Shown: positions 1 to 8,071 of the stretch, one piece after another
Numbering within the stretch: the first letter of the stretch is position 1
Layout of the letters: every line of letters begins with the position of its first letter
Position numbers and translations under genes: made by a program
Source of the DNA: an uncultured Gammaproteobacteria bacterium
GTDB lineage: Bacteria > Pseudomonadota > Gammaproteobacteria > GCA-002705445 > GCA-002716945
Assembly (NCBI GenBank): GCA_913045115.1
Contig: CAJWPJ010000010.1
Span: 1 to 32,532, forward strand
Reading direction: 5' to 3'
DNA: 32,532 nt
The notes under the pieces: model-generated
The model's input: only the letters and a program-made list of their open reading frames with translations
The model's database searches: none
What the model was told of the DNA's origin: nothing

Positions 1-1
1 T

Positions 2-691
2 TCCTCTACTAGAAGAATTGTTAGAATTGCAAAAAAGTATAATAAAAAAGCACATATTCTTCATATAACAACTGAGAAAGAGATGGAGTTTCTATCTCAC
101 AATAAAGATGTTGCCAGCGTTGAGCTACTAGCTAATCATCTCAGCCTGTATGCACCTGAATGCTATGAGAGACTTGGTACGCTTGCACAACAGAATCCGC
201 CAATAAGGGAAAAAAATCATCAAGATGCCTTATGGAAAGCATTAAACGATGGCGTTGTGGATATAATAGCTTCTGATCATGCACCACATACACTTGATGA
301 GAAGGCTGAAACTTATCCAAAATCACCAAGTGGAACGCCTGGCGTTCAAACACTCGTACCCATAATGCTCAACCACGTTAATAATGGAAAACTATCACTG
401 AGTAAATTAGTGAGCCTATGGAGTTACGGACCTGAGCGTATACACAAGATACATAACAAAGGAAAAATTAAAGAAGGGTACGACGCTGATTTTACAATAG
501 TCGATATCAATAAAGAGATGATAATCAGTAACCAGCAACAGAAATCTAAAAGTAAGTGGACGCCTTTTGATGGCATGAAAGTAAGAGGATGGCCAACGCA
601 TACAATTGTTAGAGGTAACTGCGTTATGTGTAACGATGATATCATCGGGAAACCGATCGGTGAAAAAGTTAGATTCAAAGAAACTATGTAA
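2..691 (+). CDS. pyrC: Dihydroorotase-like amidohydrolase, 3' part
   Basis: This is the C-terminal ~229 residues of a metal-dependent amidohydrolase. The open frame runs in from the left edge, so the start lies outside the window and the ATG at 83 is internal. The motif IIASDHAPHT carries the Asp/His pair typical of dihydroorotases, which close carbamoyl-aspartate to dihydroorotate in cytosolic pyrimidine synthesis. Upstream, ILHITTEKE resembles the His-containing strand of the same fold. The tail EGYDADFTIVD followed by KWTPFDGMKVRGWPTHTIVRG is the usual amidohydrolase C-terminal beta-sandwich, as in the PyrC type related to the multifunctional dihydroorotases. Allantoinase or hydantoinase relatives share these motifs, so substrate is inferred from family likeness. 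tadA follows 7 nt after its stop. Confidence 0.8.
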   Translation, partial: SSTRRIVRIAKKYNKKAHILHITTEKEMEFLSHNKDVASVELLANHLSLYAPECYERLGTLAQQNPPIREKNHQDALWKALNDGVVDIIASDHAPHTLDEKAETYPKSPSGTPGVQTLVPIMLNHVNNGKLSLSKLVSLWSYGPERIHKIHNKGKIKEGYDADFTIVDINKEMIISNQQQKSKSKWTPFDGMKVRGWPTHTIVRGNCVMCNDDIIGKPIGEKVRFKETM

Positions 692-698
692 GATTTAT

Positions 699-1166
699 GT
701 GAGCAATAAGTACGAATTATTCTATGACTTGGCTTATAATCTAGCAGAATTTGCTTATAGCATGGACGAAGTGCCAGTTGGCGCTGTAATTATCAAAGAT
801 GATACACATGAAGTTTTGAGCTCTAGCTATAATCAAATGAAATCAAACAAATCTTCACTTGATCATGCAGAAATCTTGGCATTGAGACTGGCCATGTCGA
901 GGTTAAAAAACGAGAGATTAAACGGATGTACGATGATATCAACATTAGAGCCTTGCCCAATGTGTGCTCAAGCTATTAGTTTTGCAAGGTTGAGCAATAT
1001 AGTCTTCAGTGCAGAAGATGTAAAAAGCGGCGGCGTTCTAAATGGTCCTAAAATCTATGAGTCATCATCATGTCATCATAAACCTAATGTGATTCGATTT
1101 GATGACAATCATAAATCAAGGAAATTACTTCAAAAGTTCTTTGAATCTAAGAGGAAAAAAGGCTAA
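699..1166 (+). CDS. tadA: tRNA adenosine deaminase TadA
   Basis: About 155-aa cytidine-deaminase-fold enzyme. TadA converts A34 to inosine in tRNA-Arg(ACG). The zinc signature is intact: DHAEILAL supplies the His ligand and catalytic Glu, and EPCPMCAQAI supplies the two Cys ligands. The family hallmark EVPVGAVII sits about 30 residues in. The frame is open back to 606 inside the upstream gene, but that extension has no family resemblance. I place the start at the GTG at 699, which gives SNKYELFYDLAYNLAEFA as the N-terminal helix, a normal TadA length and a position just after the preceding stop. The ribosome-binding site there is weak, so the exact start is uncertain. It probably shares a transcript with the amidohydrolase gene. 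Confidence 0.87.
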   Translation: MSNKYELFYDLAYNLAEFAYSMDEVPVGAVIIKDDTHEVLSSSYNQMKSNKSSLDHAEILALRLAMSRLKNERLNGCTMISTLEPCPMCAQAISFARLSNIVFSAEDVKSGGVLNGPKIYESSSCHHKPNVIRFDDNHKSRKLLQKFFESKRKKG

Positions 1167-1210
1167 AAACAGTATTGTCAAGCTTGAACATGCTCTTTTT
1201 TAGAGGTATC

Positions 1211-1239
1211 TTGAGCACTGCTATGAACTTGGGTATGTT
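1211..1239 (+). promoter_or_regulatory. Putative sigma70-type promoter upstream of ppc
   Basis: In the 100-nt gap between tadA and ppc there is TTGAGC (1211-1216, 4/6 to TTGACA), a 17-nt spacer and TATGTT (1234-1239, 4/6 to TATAAT). It would give a leader of about 20 nt before the ATG at 1267. Seen by eye only; in AT-rich DNA such matches are common. The rest of the gap holds a short palindrome (TCAAGCTTGA) and nothing else I recognise. Confidence 0.3.
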
Positions 1240-1266
1240 TATTGCAGCTAAATATATCATGAAACT

Positions 1267-4068
1267 ATGAGCGAATTCCTTAAAACTTTTGATAAATTAA
1301 ATGATGCGCAACTAAGATCAAGTGTTAAGTTGCTTGGTAAACTTTTGGGAAATATCATTAAATCACATGCTGGCGATAAAGTTTATATCGCAGTAGAGAA
1401 ACTAAGAAAAGGTTTCATAAACTTAAGAAAAGATAATAACCAAATTAAACATGATCAGCTTATCCGATACATAGGAAAGCTAGACCCGACCACTTTAAAA
1501 AATGTAATTAGATCATTTTCCAAATATTTTGCACTTGTAAATGTTGCTGAAGAGGCATATCAGCACATCAATAGAACTGATCGTCTTAAATCAGGGTTTG
1601 ATTCATGGGAAGGTTCATTCGATCAGACATTAAGGGAATGTAAATCTTCAGAAATGGACGATGCTCAATTAGAGAGCTTGATCGATTCTTTGCGGTATAT
1701 ACCTGTTTTTACAGCACATCCTACTGAAGCCAAAAGAAGAAGCAAGCTTGAGGCAATGCGAAGAATCTTTAACACTATTTTAGAATTACAAAGTTATAAG
1801 GGGCAGTCCATTAAAAGAGAGGAATTAATTGATGAGTTGCAAGCAGAGATTCTAATACTTTGGAGGACAGATGAGGTTAGACTAAAAAAACCAACAGTCT
1901 TAGATGAGGTTGAAAATGGTTTATATTATTTTCGAACCTCACTATTTAAAGCTATACCCGAAGTATATAGAGATCTAGAAAAAGCTGTTAAAAGAGTTTA
2001 TCACACCGACAATATAAAAATTCCTAGTTTCATAAGATTTGGCTCCTGGATTGGTGGAGACAGAGACGGAAATCCATTTGTCACACCTGATATAACTAGG
2101 GAAGCTGTTTATATGCATGCTGAGACTGCACTGCATGAATACATAAGACGTGCTCAAAAATTATCTACTCTTTTGACTCACTCATCCGGCTTAACAAAGC
2201 CCTCTGAAGAATTTTTGTCTTCATCTAAGAATGATGACCAGTATTGCGAAGAGGCATTTAAAGATACAACACAAGATTTTGCAAAAGAACCATATAGAAG
2301 AAAATTAAAAATAGTGAGATATAGACTTAAGGAAAGGCTAAAAGCAATCAAGCATCTAAAAAACAAAACTAATATTAAAACTCCTCATGCATATAACTCG
2401 GAACAAGATCTATTAAATGACTTATATCTGATTAAAGATTCTTTGATCTCTGACAATGATAATATTTTGAATGACTTTGGCTTGAATGACTTTATTAGAC
2501 TCGTTGAAACTTTTGGGTTTTACTTAGTTAATCTTGATATCAGAGAAGAATCAACAAATCACACTAATGCAATTTCTGAGATATTAAATAATCATGAAAA
2601 CTTAGATTATGAAAACTTAAACGAGGCATCTAGAATCGCATCACTTGAGAGCTTTATAAAATCGGACATTGTTTATGATGATATCTACCCATCGTTATCT
2701 GATGAATCAAAAAAAGTACTTGATGTGTTCACTGTAATGAAACAATTGAGCAATGAGATTAGCTCGCAGGCGTTTGGTAATTACATTATATCAATGACTC
2801 ACCATGCAAGTCATGTCTTTGAGGTGCTTGCTTTAGCTAGAATATGTGGCTTAGTCACAAACAGTGAGGGATACATAAAGTCATCAATACATATTACACC
2901 GTTGTTCGAGACTATTGATGATCTAACGAGAATAGAAGAAATATTACAAGACCTATTTAGTAACGAGACCTATACAGGCTTACTTGGGAATTACAAAAAT
3001 AGAAAGTTACAAGAGGTTATGCTCGGTTACTCAGATTCTTGCAAAGATGGGGGGATATTGTCCTCATCATGGAGCCTTTATAAAGCTCAGCAACAGGTTC
3101 TTGATATATCAAAGAAATATCAGATTGAATGTAGGTTGTTCCATGGGCGTGGAGGAACCGTCGGAAGAGGTGGCGGGCCTACACATAATGCAATACTAGC
3201 CCAACCTAATAAAACCGTTAGGGGCATGATTAAGATTACCGAACAAGGTGAAGTGTTATCTTACAAGTACGCTGTGCCACAGTCTGCATCTTATGAGCTA
3301 GAACTTGCAATAAGTGGTTTAATAAAGGCAAGCAAACATCTTGTCATTGATGATACTGTATGCACAAATAATTTTGAAGAATCGATGAGCAACATGGCTA
3401 TTGTTGGTGAAAAAAAATATAGAGATCTTACTGACGATAAAGAGGGAGTCATGGATTATTTTTATGAGGCAACACCTGTCCAAGAATTAGCGGAGTTAAA
3501 CATAGGCTCAAGACCATCCCATAGAAAGAAAACCCAAAGATCTAAATACTCAATAAGAGCTATCCCATGGGTTTTTGGTTGGTCGCTTTCAAGGCATACT
3601 CTACCTGCATGGTATGGTCTTGGTACCGCTTTGAATGAAATGATCTCAAGCGATCAGTCTAATATGGAAAAATTAAAAACTATGTACCAAGAGTGGCCTT
3701 TCTTTAGAGTGTTACTGGATAATATTCAAATGGCGTTAGCTAAATCGGATTTAGGAATTGCTAGAGATTATTCCTTGCTTGCTAGCGATAGAGCCTCTGC
3801 TAGTGAAATCATTAATGATATCGAAGAAGAATTTGACTCTACCGTTCAAACTTTATTAAAAATTGTTGAGTCAGATCAACTTTTATCTGATAACACTAAA
3901 CTCTCACTATCATTAAGCCGAAGACAGCCTTATCTTGATCCCCTAAACTATATTCAAGTGATGTTATTGAAAGCTCATCGCGCTATACCTGGTGAAGATA
4001 CAGTCAATCTGGATCCGCTATTGAGGACTATACATGCTATTGCGACAGGTATGAGAAATACTGGATAG
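1267..4068 (+). CDS. ppc: Phosphoenolpyruvate carboxylase
   Basis: A 933-residue protein of normal length for bacterial PEP carboxylase, the cytosolic enzyme that makes oxaloacetate from PEP and bicarbonate to feed the TCA cycle. In an autotrophic sulfur oxidiser this is an anaplerotic CO2-fixing step. Visible motifs: FTAHPTEAKRRS with the catalytic His at residue 151, FGSWIGGDRDGNPFVT near 255-270, GYSDSCKDGG near 587-596, the glycine loop FHGRGGTVGRGGGPTH near 624-639, and the family C-terminus ending IATGMRNTG. The usual Asn of GYSDSNKDGG is Cys here, a minor variant. The start at 1267 is the first in-frame ATG after the tadA gap, with no strong Shine-Dalgarno. Five genes follow with gaps or overlaps of only a few nt, suggesting one transcript through cysG. 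Confidence 0.96.
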   Translation: MSEFLKTFDKLNDAQLRSSVKLLGKLLGNIIKSHAGDKVYIAVEKLRKGFINLRKDNNQIKHDQLIRYIGKLDPTTLKNVIRSFSKYFALVNVAEEAYQHINRTDRLKSGFDSWEGSFDQTLRECKSSEMDDAQLESLIDSLRYIPVFTAHPTEAKRRSKLEAMRRIFNTILELQSYKGQSIKREELIDELQAEILILWRTDEVRLKKPTVLDEVENGLYYFRTSLFKAIPEVYRDLEKAVKRVYHTDNIKIPSFIRFGSWIGGDRDGNPFVTPDITREAVYMHAETALHEYIRRAQKLSTLLTHSSGLTKPSEEFLSSSKNDDQYCEEAFKDTTQDFAKEPYRRKLKIVRYRLKERLKAIKHLKNKTNIKTPHAYNSEQDLLNDLYLIKDSLISDNDNILNDFGLNDFIRLVETFGFYLVNLDIREESTNHTNAISEILNNHENLDYENLNEASRIASLESFIKSDIVYDDIYPSLSDESKKVLDVFTVMKQLSNEISSQAFGNYIISMTHHASHVFEVLALARICGLVTNSEGYIKSSIHITPLFETIDDLTRIEEILQDLFSNETYTGLLGNYKNRKLQEVMLGYSDSCKDGGILSSSWSLYKAQQQVLDISKKYQIECRLFHGRGGTVGRGGGPTHNAILAQPNKTVRGMIKITEQGEVLSYKYAVPQSASYELELAISGLIKASKHLVIDDTVCTNNFEESMSNMAIVGEKKYRDLTDDKEGVMDYFYEATPVQELAELNIGSRPSHRKKTQRSKYSIRAIPWVFGWSLSRHTLPAWYGLGTALNEMISSDQSNMEKLKTMYQEWPFFRVLLDNIQMALAKSDLGIARDYSLLASDRASASEIINDIEEEFDSTVQTLLKIVESDQLLSDNTKLSLSLSRRQPYLDPLNYIQVMLLKAHRAIPGEDTVNLDPLLRTIHAIATGMRNTG

Positions 4069-4070
4069 AA

Positions 4071-4268
4071 ATGTCCAAAATATTAATCTCGATAGGAATC
4101 ATCTTTATTCTAATTGGAGTCTTGTACCCATATTTGAATAATCTTGGATTAGGACGTCTTCCAGGGGACATAATAATAAAAAAAAATAACTTTAATATCT
4201 ATTTTCCTGTAACAAGTGCGATAATAATTAGTATTGTTATAAGCATAATATTTAAGATTTTTAGATGA
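4071..4268 (+). CDS. DUF2905 small membrane protein
   Basis: A 65-residue inner-membrane protein of the DUF2905 family, function unknown. It has two hydrophobic segments (about residues 3-22 and 44-62). They flank the family signature LGRLPGDIIIKKNNFNIYFP, a short polar stretch rich in Lys and Asn. The start is 2 nt after the ppc stop, and the last 4 nt (ATGA) overlap the next start, so it is probably translationally coupled to both neighbours. Family members are widespread in proteobacteria, usually in short operons of housekeeping genes. Nothing in the sequence points to a specific role. Confidence 0.82.
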   Translation: MSKILISIGIIFILIGVLYPYLNNLGLGRLPGDIIIKKNNFNIYFPVTSAIIISIVISIIFKIFR

Positions 4269-4597
4269 CAGAAAATAATCAAATAACAGATTTACATAGC
4301 GAGTGTGGCTCCTCTGAGCCCTATGCGCTACAAGTGACTGACAATAGTATGGAGCCAGAGTTTCCAAATGGATGCATCGTGATAGTTGACCCATCTGGGT
4401 CGTGTAATGACGGGCAATATATTTTCGTTGAATATGATGGGGTAAGATGGTTTAGGAAATTTAAAGAAATTGATGGCGACAATTATTTACTAGCATTAAA
4501 CACTGAATATCCCGAGATAAAACTTGATAATTCCTATGATGTTATTGGTATAATTGTTCAGAAAAATGTGAATCGAAAAATCACGCATTATAGTTAA
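4265..4597 (+). CDS. S24/LexA-fold protein without HTH domain
   Basis: A 110-residue protein that consists only of the LexA/UmuD-type S24 peptidase domain. YALQVTDNSMEPEFPNGCIVIVD corresponds to the SGDSM..DGD.V block. Ser28 fits the nucleophile and Lys65 (in WFRKFKE) fits the general base; their 37-residue spacing equals that of the E. coli LexA dyad (Ser119/Lys156). There is no N-terminal helix-turn-helix and no obvious cleavage-site segment. It could be a UmuD-like accessory protein, a protease acting in trans, or a domain kept for another purpose. It overlaps the DUF2905 gene by 4 nt and lies 1 nt before grx, so it is an operon member rather than a phage remnant. Fold assignment is firm; role is unknown. 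Confidence 0.75.
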   Translation: MTENNQITDLHSECGSSEPYALQVTDNSMEPEFPNGCIVIVDPSGSCNDGQYIFVEYDGVRWFRKFKEIDGDNYLLALNTEYPEIKLDNSYDVIGIIVQKNVNRKITHYS

Positions 4598-4598
4598 T

Positions 4599-4850
4599 AT
4601 GAAAAAAGTAGTCATATATAGTACAAGAATTTGCCCATATTGCGTAAGAGCAAAGAAATTTTTTGACAAAAAAAATATTACCTACACAGAAATCATGATA
4701 GATCAAGATCCATCATTGATTGCAGAAATGATTGAAAAATCTGGTAGACAATCTGTCCCACAAATATTTATAGATGATTATCATGTTGGAGGTTTTGATG
4801 ATTTGATAGAACATGATATGGATGGGAAGTTAGAGGGTTTACTAAATTAA
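4599..4850 (+). CDS. grxC: Glutaredoxin 3-type dithiol glutaredoxin
   Basis: An 83-residue cytosolic glutaredoxin, the usual size for GrxC. The redox motif CPYC sits at residues 12-15 after the first beta strand (KKVVIYSTRI). QSVPQIFIDDYHVGGFDDL supplies the conserved cis-Pro and the glutathione-binding GG turn. It reduces protein disulfides and mixed disulfides with glutathione. In a sulfur oxidiser that handles persulfides it may also act on glutathione persulfide, but that is inference. The start is 1 nt after the S24 gene stop, and the next gene starts 1 nt after its stop. Confidence 0.93.
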   Translation: MKKVVIYSTRICPYCVRAKKFFDKKNITYTEIMIDQDPSLIAEMIEKSGRQSVPQIFIDDYHVGGFDDLIEHDMDGKLEGLLN

Positions 4851-4851
4851 A

Positions 4852-5289
4852 ATGGATCACAGGGAAAACAGAGCAATGGAACTTGAAAGTGGCATTGCTG
4901 CATTTGAAACAAAGAATTTCGCACACGCTACAAAGTTACTATCTCCTATTGCTGAGGAGGGAAATTCTGATGCTATGTACCGCATGGCTATAATGCTTCA
5001 GAATGGTCTTGGCTGTCTTGCCAATGAGGATAAAGCATTTACCTATATGAAAAAAGCTGCAGAAAATGGATTGCCTTTAGCTATGCACGCCCTTGGTTTT
5101 ATGTATTTTGAGGGAGAGTGCACAGATAAGAATCCTGAATTGTGTATCAAATGGTTTGAAAAAGCTGCAGAAGCTGGGATGATGGGTTCAGCAACAACTC
5201 TAGGTATGATATTTGAGGAAGGAAAAATTGTTGACCAGGATTTAATTAAAGCCGAAGAATGGTACAAGAAAGCGGGTATTTCTAAGTAA
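4852..5289 (+). CDS. Sel1-like repeat protein
   Basis: A 145-residue, all-helical protein made of about three Sel1/TPR-like repeats: EEGNSDAMYRMAIMLQNGLG, then ENGLPLAMHALGFMYFEGEC, then EAGMMGSATTLGMIFEEGK, closing with AEEWYKKAG. Such solenoids are protein-protein interaction scaffolds. No signal peptide or transmembrane segment is visible, so it is probably cytosolic. The ATG at 4852 sits 1 nt after the grx stop. A second ATG at 4876 is preceded by an AGGGA and could be the true start, removing eight residues. It lies directly before cysG, but no partner can be named from sequence. Confidence 0.8.
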   Translation: MDHRENRAMELESGIAAFETKNFAHATKLLSPIAEEGNSDAMYRMAIMLQNGLGCLANEDKAFTYMKKAAENGLPLAMHALGFMYFEGECTDKNPELCIKWFEKAAEAGMMGSATTLGMIFEEGKIVDQDLIKAEEWYKKAGISK

Positions 5290-5294
5290 GCTTT

Positions 5295-6698
5295 ATGAAA
5301 TACTTTCCATTTTTTTTACAATTGGATAAATTACCATGTTTGATTGTAGGCGGTGGATCTGTCGCCGAGAGAAAGTTAGATCTCCTTATTAAAGCTAAAG
5401 CTGACATTACAGTTATCTCACTAGAGTTCTCAGACTATATTCTTGACTTAGCAAAAACTCATAATATTAGGTGCGTGAAAAAAGAATATTCTAATAAGAT
5501 TTTAGAAGAGAATAAGTATAATTTTGTCATATCAGCAACAAATGATGTTTCACTGAATGAACGTGTCGCAAAAGACTGTAAAAAATATAACATCATTGTC
5601 AATGTAGTTGATCAGCCTGAAATATGTGATTTTATTTTCCCTTCAATACTAGAAAGAGGGGATATTACTGTTGCGGTTTCAACAGGAGGAGCTTCTCCTG
5701 TTTTAGCAAGAGTCCTCAGAACCAAGCTCGAGACTATGGTGCCAGGTAGTTACGGTAAACTTGCAGAGATCGTATCAGCCAATCGGATCAAGGTTAGAGA
5801 GAAAATGAAAAAATTTTCGTCCAATAAGATATTTTGGGAGAAGATGTTAAATGGAAAGTTTCTAGAACTTGTTTTATCTGGAAAGACCGATGAGGCTAAA
5901 TCATTCCTTAATAAACAAATAGACAACTTTGATGAGGATATTGCAAACCAAGGAGAAGTGTATTTAGTTGGAGCAGGACCTGGAGATCCTGACTTGCTGA
6001 CGTTCAAAGCTCTCCGTCTTATGCAACAAGCTGATATAGCTCTCTATGACAGATTAGTCCATCCCTCAATAGTTGACTTAATAAGAAGAGATGCCACAAA
6101 AATTTATGTAGGTAAAGAAAGAGACAATCATGTTGTAAGACAAGAAGAGATAAATGAGTTGCTTGTAAAGTATGCTAAAGAGGGTAAAAAAGTTTTACGT
6201 CTTAAAGGGGGCGACCCCTTTATTTTTGGAAGGGGCGGTGAAGAGATAGAAACACTTGCTGATGAGAAAATAGCATTTCAAGTAGTCCCAGGTATAACGA
6301 GTGCAAGTGGTTGTTCTACATATAGCGGCATCCCACTTACACATAGAGACTATGCTCAAAGTTGCATATTTGTAACTGGGCATCTCAAAGAAGGTAAGTT
6401 AGAACTAGATTGGGAGAAATTAATACAGGATAACCAGACTATTGTTTTTTACATGGGTTTAGTATCTATAGACATTATCTGTGAACAGTTAACACAACAT
6501 GGATTGTCTGAATTAATGCCTTGTGCACTTATTCAACAAGGGACTACTAGCACCCAAAAAGAATATATTTCAACTCTTAAAGATATGCCATCAGTTGTTA
6601 AAAAGAAAAAACCTAAGGCACCTACAATATTTATAATCGGTGGTGTAGTTGCTTTGAGAGATAAACTCAAATGGTACTCAACTAACGTTGCAGACTGA
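5295..6698 (+). CDS. cysG: Siroheme synthase CysG
   Basis: A 467-residue trifunctional enzyme, close to the ~457 aa of E. coli CysG. Residues 1 to about 205 are the dehydrogenase/ferrochelatase half, with the NAD-binding GGGSVAERK near 19-27 and VSTGGASPVLARVLR. From about residue 220 comes the uroporphyrinogen-III methyltransferase half: YLVGAGPGDPDLLTFKALR, LKGGDPFIFGRGGEE, and VPGITSASGC. It turns uroporphyrinogen III into siroheme, the cofactor of DsrAB encoded 13 kb downstream. It ends the ppc-to-cysG run, starting 5 nt after the Sel1 gene. Its last 17 nt overlap the end of the convergent tonB gene, so there is no room for a dedicated terminator between them. Confidence 0.95.
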   Translation: MKYFPFFLQLDKLPCLIVGGGSVAERKLDLLIKAKADITVISLEFSDYILDLAKTHNIRCVKKEYSNKILEENKYNFVISATNDVSLNERVAKDCKKYNIIVNVVDQPEICDFIFPSILERGDITVAVSTGGASPVLARVLRTKLETMVPGSYGKLAEIVSANRIKVREKMKKFSSNKIFWEKMLNGKFLELVLSGKTDEAKSFLNKQIDNFDEDIANQGEVYLVGAGPGDPDLLTFKALRLMQQADIALYDRLVHPSIVDLIRRDATKIYVGKERDNHVVRQEEINELLVKYAKEGKKVLRLKGGDPFIFGRGGEEIETLADEKIAFQVVPGITSASGCSTYSGIPLTHRDYAQSCIFVTGHLKEGKLELDWEKLIQDNQTIVFYMGLVSIDIICEQLTQHGLSELMPCALIQQGTTSTQKEYISTLKDMPSVVKKKKPKAPTIFIIGGVVALRDKLKWYSTNVAD

Positions 6699-7242
6699 AG
6701 TTAATCGGCACCCTCAAATCAATCTTATTTTTTCCTAGCGACTTAGGTATGGGTGGAAATGGTGCAGATTTCAAAACAATCTTTTGAGCTTCTCTATCAA
6801 GAAGCCGATAGCCAGAAGATGTAATATCTATATTTGTAACATCCCCATTCTGAAGAATGGTAAATTCTACAATCGGTGTACCTTCTTGTCTCCTCTGAAG
6901 GGATAGAAGAGGATATTTTTTATTTGAATCGAGTATACTTCTTACCACACCGTAATAAGATTGATAAATCTTATTAGTTCTATCACCTTGTAATCTATTA
7001 TCTACAATAGCTTGCTCTTCCTTTTCCTCGCTCTTTATAATTTTCTTTTCACTGGAGTTTATAGATTCCTCATCTTGAACATCGTCTTGTTGATCTCTTA
7101 TAAGCACCATTTGAATTTGCATTCCTTGTTCACCAATTTGACTTATGTCTCTTTGAACATTCTTAACACTTATTGACATTAAGAAAAAGGCATGAACTAC
7201 CAGAGAAACAAGAACATATTTATTTAGATTATCAGTTTGCAT
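6682..7242 (-). CDS. tonB: TonB-family energy transducer
   Basis: A 186-residue TonB-like protein. It has a short cytoplasmic N-terminus, a single membrane anchor (about residues 8-26, YVLVSLVVHAFFLMSIS), a charged Glu/Lys/Asp/Gln-rich linker (about 45-85), and a C-terminal TonB domain. The domain shows KKYPLLSLQRRQEGTPIVEF, SSGYRLLDREAQ and APFPPIPKSL. It would span the periplasm and pass proton-motive energy from ExbB/ExbD to the outer-membrane receptors. The usual proline-rich spacer is absent, so the periplasmic reach should be short. Its start overlaps the end of exbD2 by 11 nt, placing it last in an exbD1-exbD2-tonB operon. It overlaps cysG convergently by 17 nt. Confidence 0.87.
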   Translation of the reverse strand: MQTDNLNKYVLVSLVVHAFFLMSISVKNVQRDISQIGEQGMQIQMVLIRDQQDDVQDEESINSSEKKIIKSEEKEEQAIVDNRLQGDRTNKIYQSYYGVVRSILDSNKKYPLLSLQRRQEGTPIVEFTILQNGDVTNIDITSSGYRLLDREAQKIVLKSAPFPPIPKSLGKNKIDLRVPINFSLQR

Positions 7243-7630
7243 TAAGTGACGATAATAGCTTTATATTGTTTATCTTATTTTTTTTAAGCTCTAGTAAAAC
7301 ATTATTTATTTCAGAAATAAGGAGTGACTTATCTGCAACAAAGACCACATCTTTAACTTTAAGAGCTTTAATTCTATCGCCAATATTATTAATGTCAGTA
7401 ATTTCATCATTTATAAAAATATTTTTATCTGCATCAAAAAATATTTTCGTTATGTCTTTATTTTCAAATTTATCTAATTCTACTTTTGGCAACTGCATAT
7501 TATCTCTTACAATATTTTTTTCTATGACACCAACAATCATGAAAAATATTAATAGCAAGAAAATAATATTTACTAGAGGGAGAAGGCCATCATCTTCATA
7601 GTCTCTTCTTTCTTTAATTTTTAACTTCAT
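7232..7630 (-). CDS. exbD2: ExbD-family protein, Asp replaced by Asn in the membrane helix
   Basis: A second ExbD/TolR-like subunit of about 132 residues. It has an N-terminal cytoplasmic stub (MKLKIKERRDYEDDGLL), one transmembrane helix PLVNIIFLLLIFFMIVG, and a periplasmic domain. The frame is open to 7660, but the ATG at 7630 is preceded by AGGA and gives the normal ExbD N-terminus, so I use it. It overlaps the end of exbD1 by 17 nt in another frame. In E. coli ExbD the helix carries an essential proton-accepting Asp25 (PFIDVM). The upstream paralogue keeps it (PIIDVV), but here the codon is AAT, giving Asn. This copy probably cannot be protonated at that site and may form a mixed dimer with ExbD1. 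Confidence 0.86.
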   Translation of the reverse strand: MKLKIKERRDYEDDGLLPLVNIIFLLLIFFMIVGVIEKNIVRDNMQLPKVELDKFENKDITKIFFDADKNIFINDEITDINNIGDRIKALKVKDVVFVADKSLLISEINNVLLELKKNKINNIKLLSSLNAN

Positions 7631-8000
7631 TATCCTTAATTCCCAGTGAAACATTTTCAATCTTATTGCTTTTTAAAAAACTCATTAGTGATAGATATCT
7701 TTGGTAAGTAACATCATCTTTAGCGGTCAATATTATTGCATACTGTTGAGCTTCTTTTACAGCAAGCCTTAACATAGTTAGTAATTCGTCATCATCATAG
7801 ATCTTTCCATTACTCATTACGGAATTGTCTTGTTTGACTATTAGTTTTATAAGCTTAATATCGTCATTTGATGACTGACTAGACTCTTTCGATAAATCCA
7901 TATTTAGTTCCCCAACCTTATTGAAATTTGACGCAAGCATAAAAAAAATCAAAAGGATAAACACGACATCTATTATTGGTGTAAGGCTAATTCTGGTCAT
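7614..8000 (-). CDS. exbD1: ExbD-family biopolymer transport protein
   Basis: A 128-residue ExbD/TolR-type subunit of the TonB motor. The N-terminus is short (MTRISLT), followed at once by the membrane helix PIIDVVFILLIFFMLASNF, which keeps the conserved Asp that couples proton flow. The periplasmic part carries the usual strand-helix pattern ending in a block like VSLGIKDNEVKN. It is the first gene of the leftward operon, starting 132 nt from the divergent FecA-like receptor across a region with Fur boxes, so iron-dependent repression of both sides is likely. Its stop lies inside exbD2. The matching ExbB is 5 kb away on the other strand. Confidence 0.9.
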   Translation of the reverse strand: MTRISLTPIIDVVFILLIFFMLASNFNKVGELNMDLSKESSQSSNDDIKLIKLIVKQDNSVMSNGKIYDDDELLTMLRLAVKEAQQYAIILTAKDDVTYQRYLSLMSFLKSNKIENVSLGIKDNEVKN

Positions 8001-8046
8001 TTCGATACTCTAAAATATATTAGTTAATATTCAAAGAAATATAATT

Positions 8047-8067
8047 AAATGAGAATTATTCTCATTT
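8047..8067. promoter_or_regulatory. Fur box 1, near-perfect palindrome
   Basis: Two 10-nt arms are exactly complementary around one central base. The core TGAGAATTATTCTCA is a 7-1-7 Fur-type operator differing little from TGATAATnATTATCA. It lies between the divergent exbD1 and FecA-like receptor genes, just upstream of the receptor's predicted -35 element. It is well placed to let iron-loaded Fur repress both directions. Confidence 0.83.
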
Positions 8068-8071
8068 ACTG

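Noticed and set aside
606-698. N-terminal extension of TadA overlapping the upstream gene
   Set aside because: The extra 31 residues do not resemble the family and lie antiparallel to nothing useful; the GTG at 699 gives the normal TadA N-terminus.
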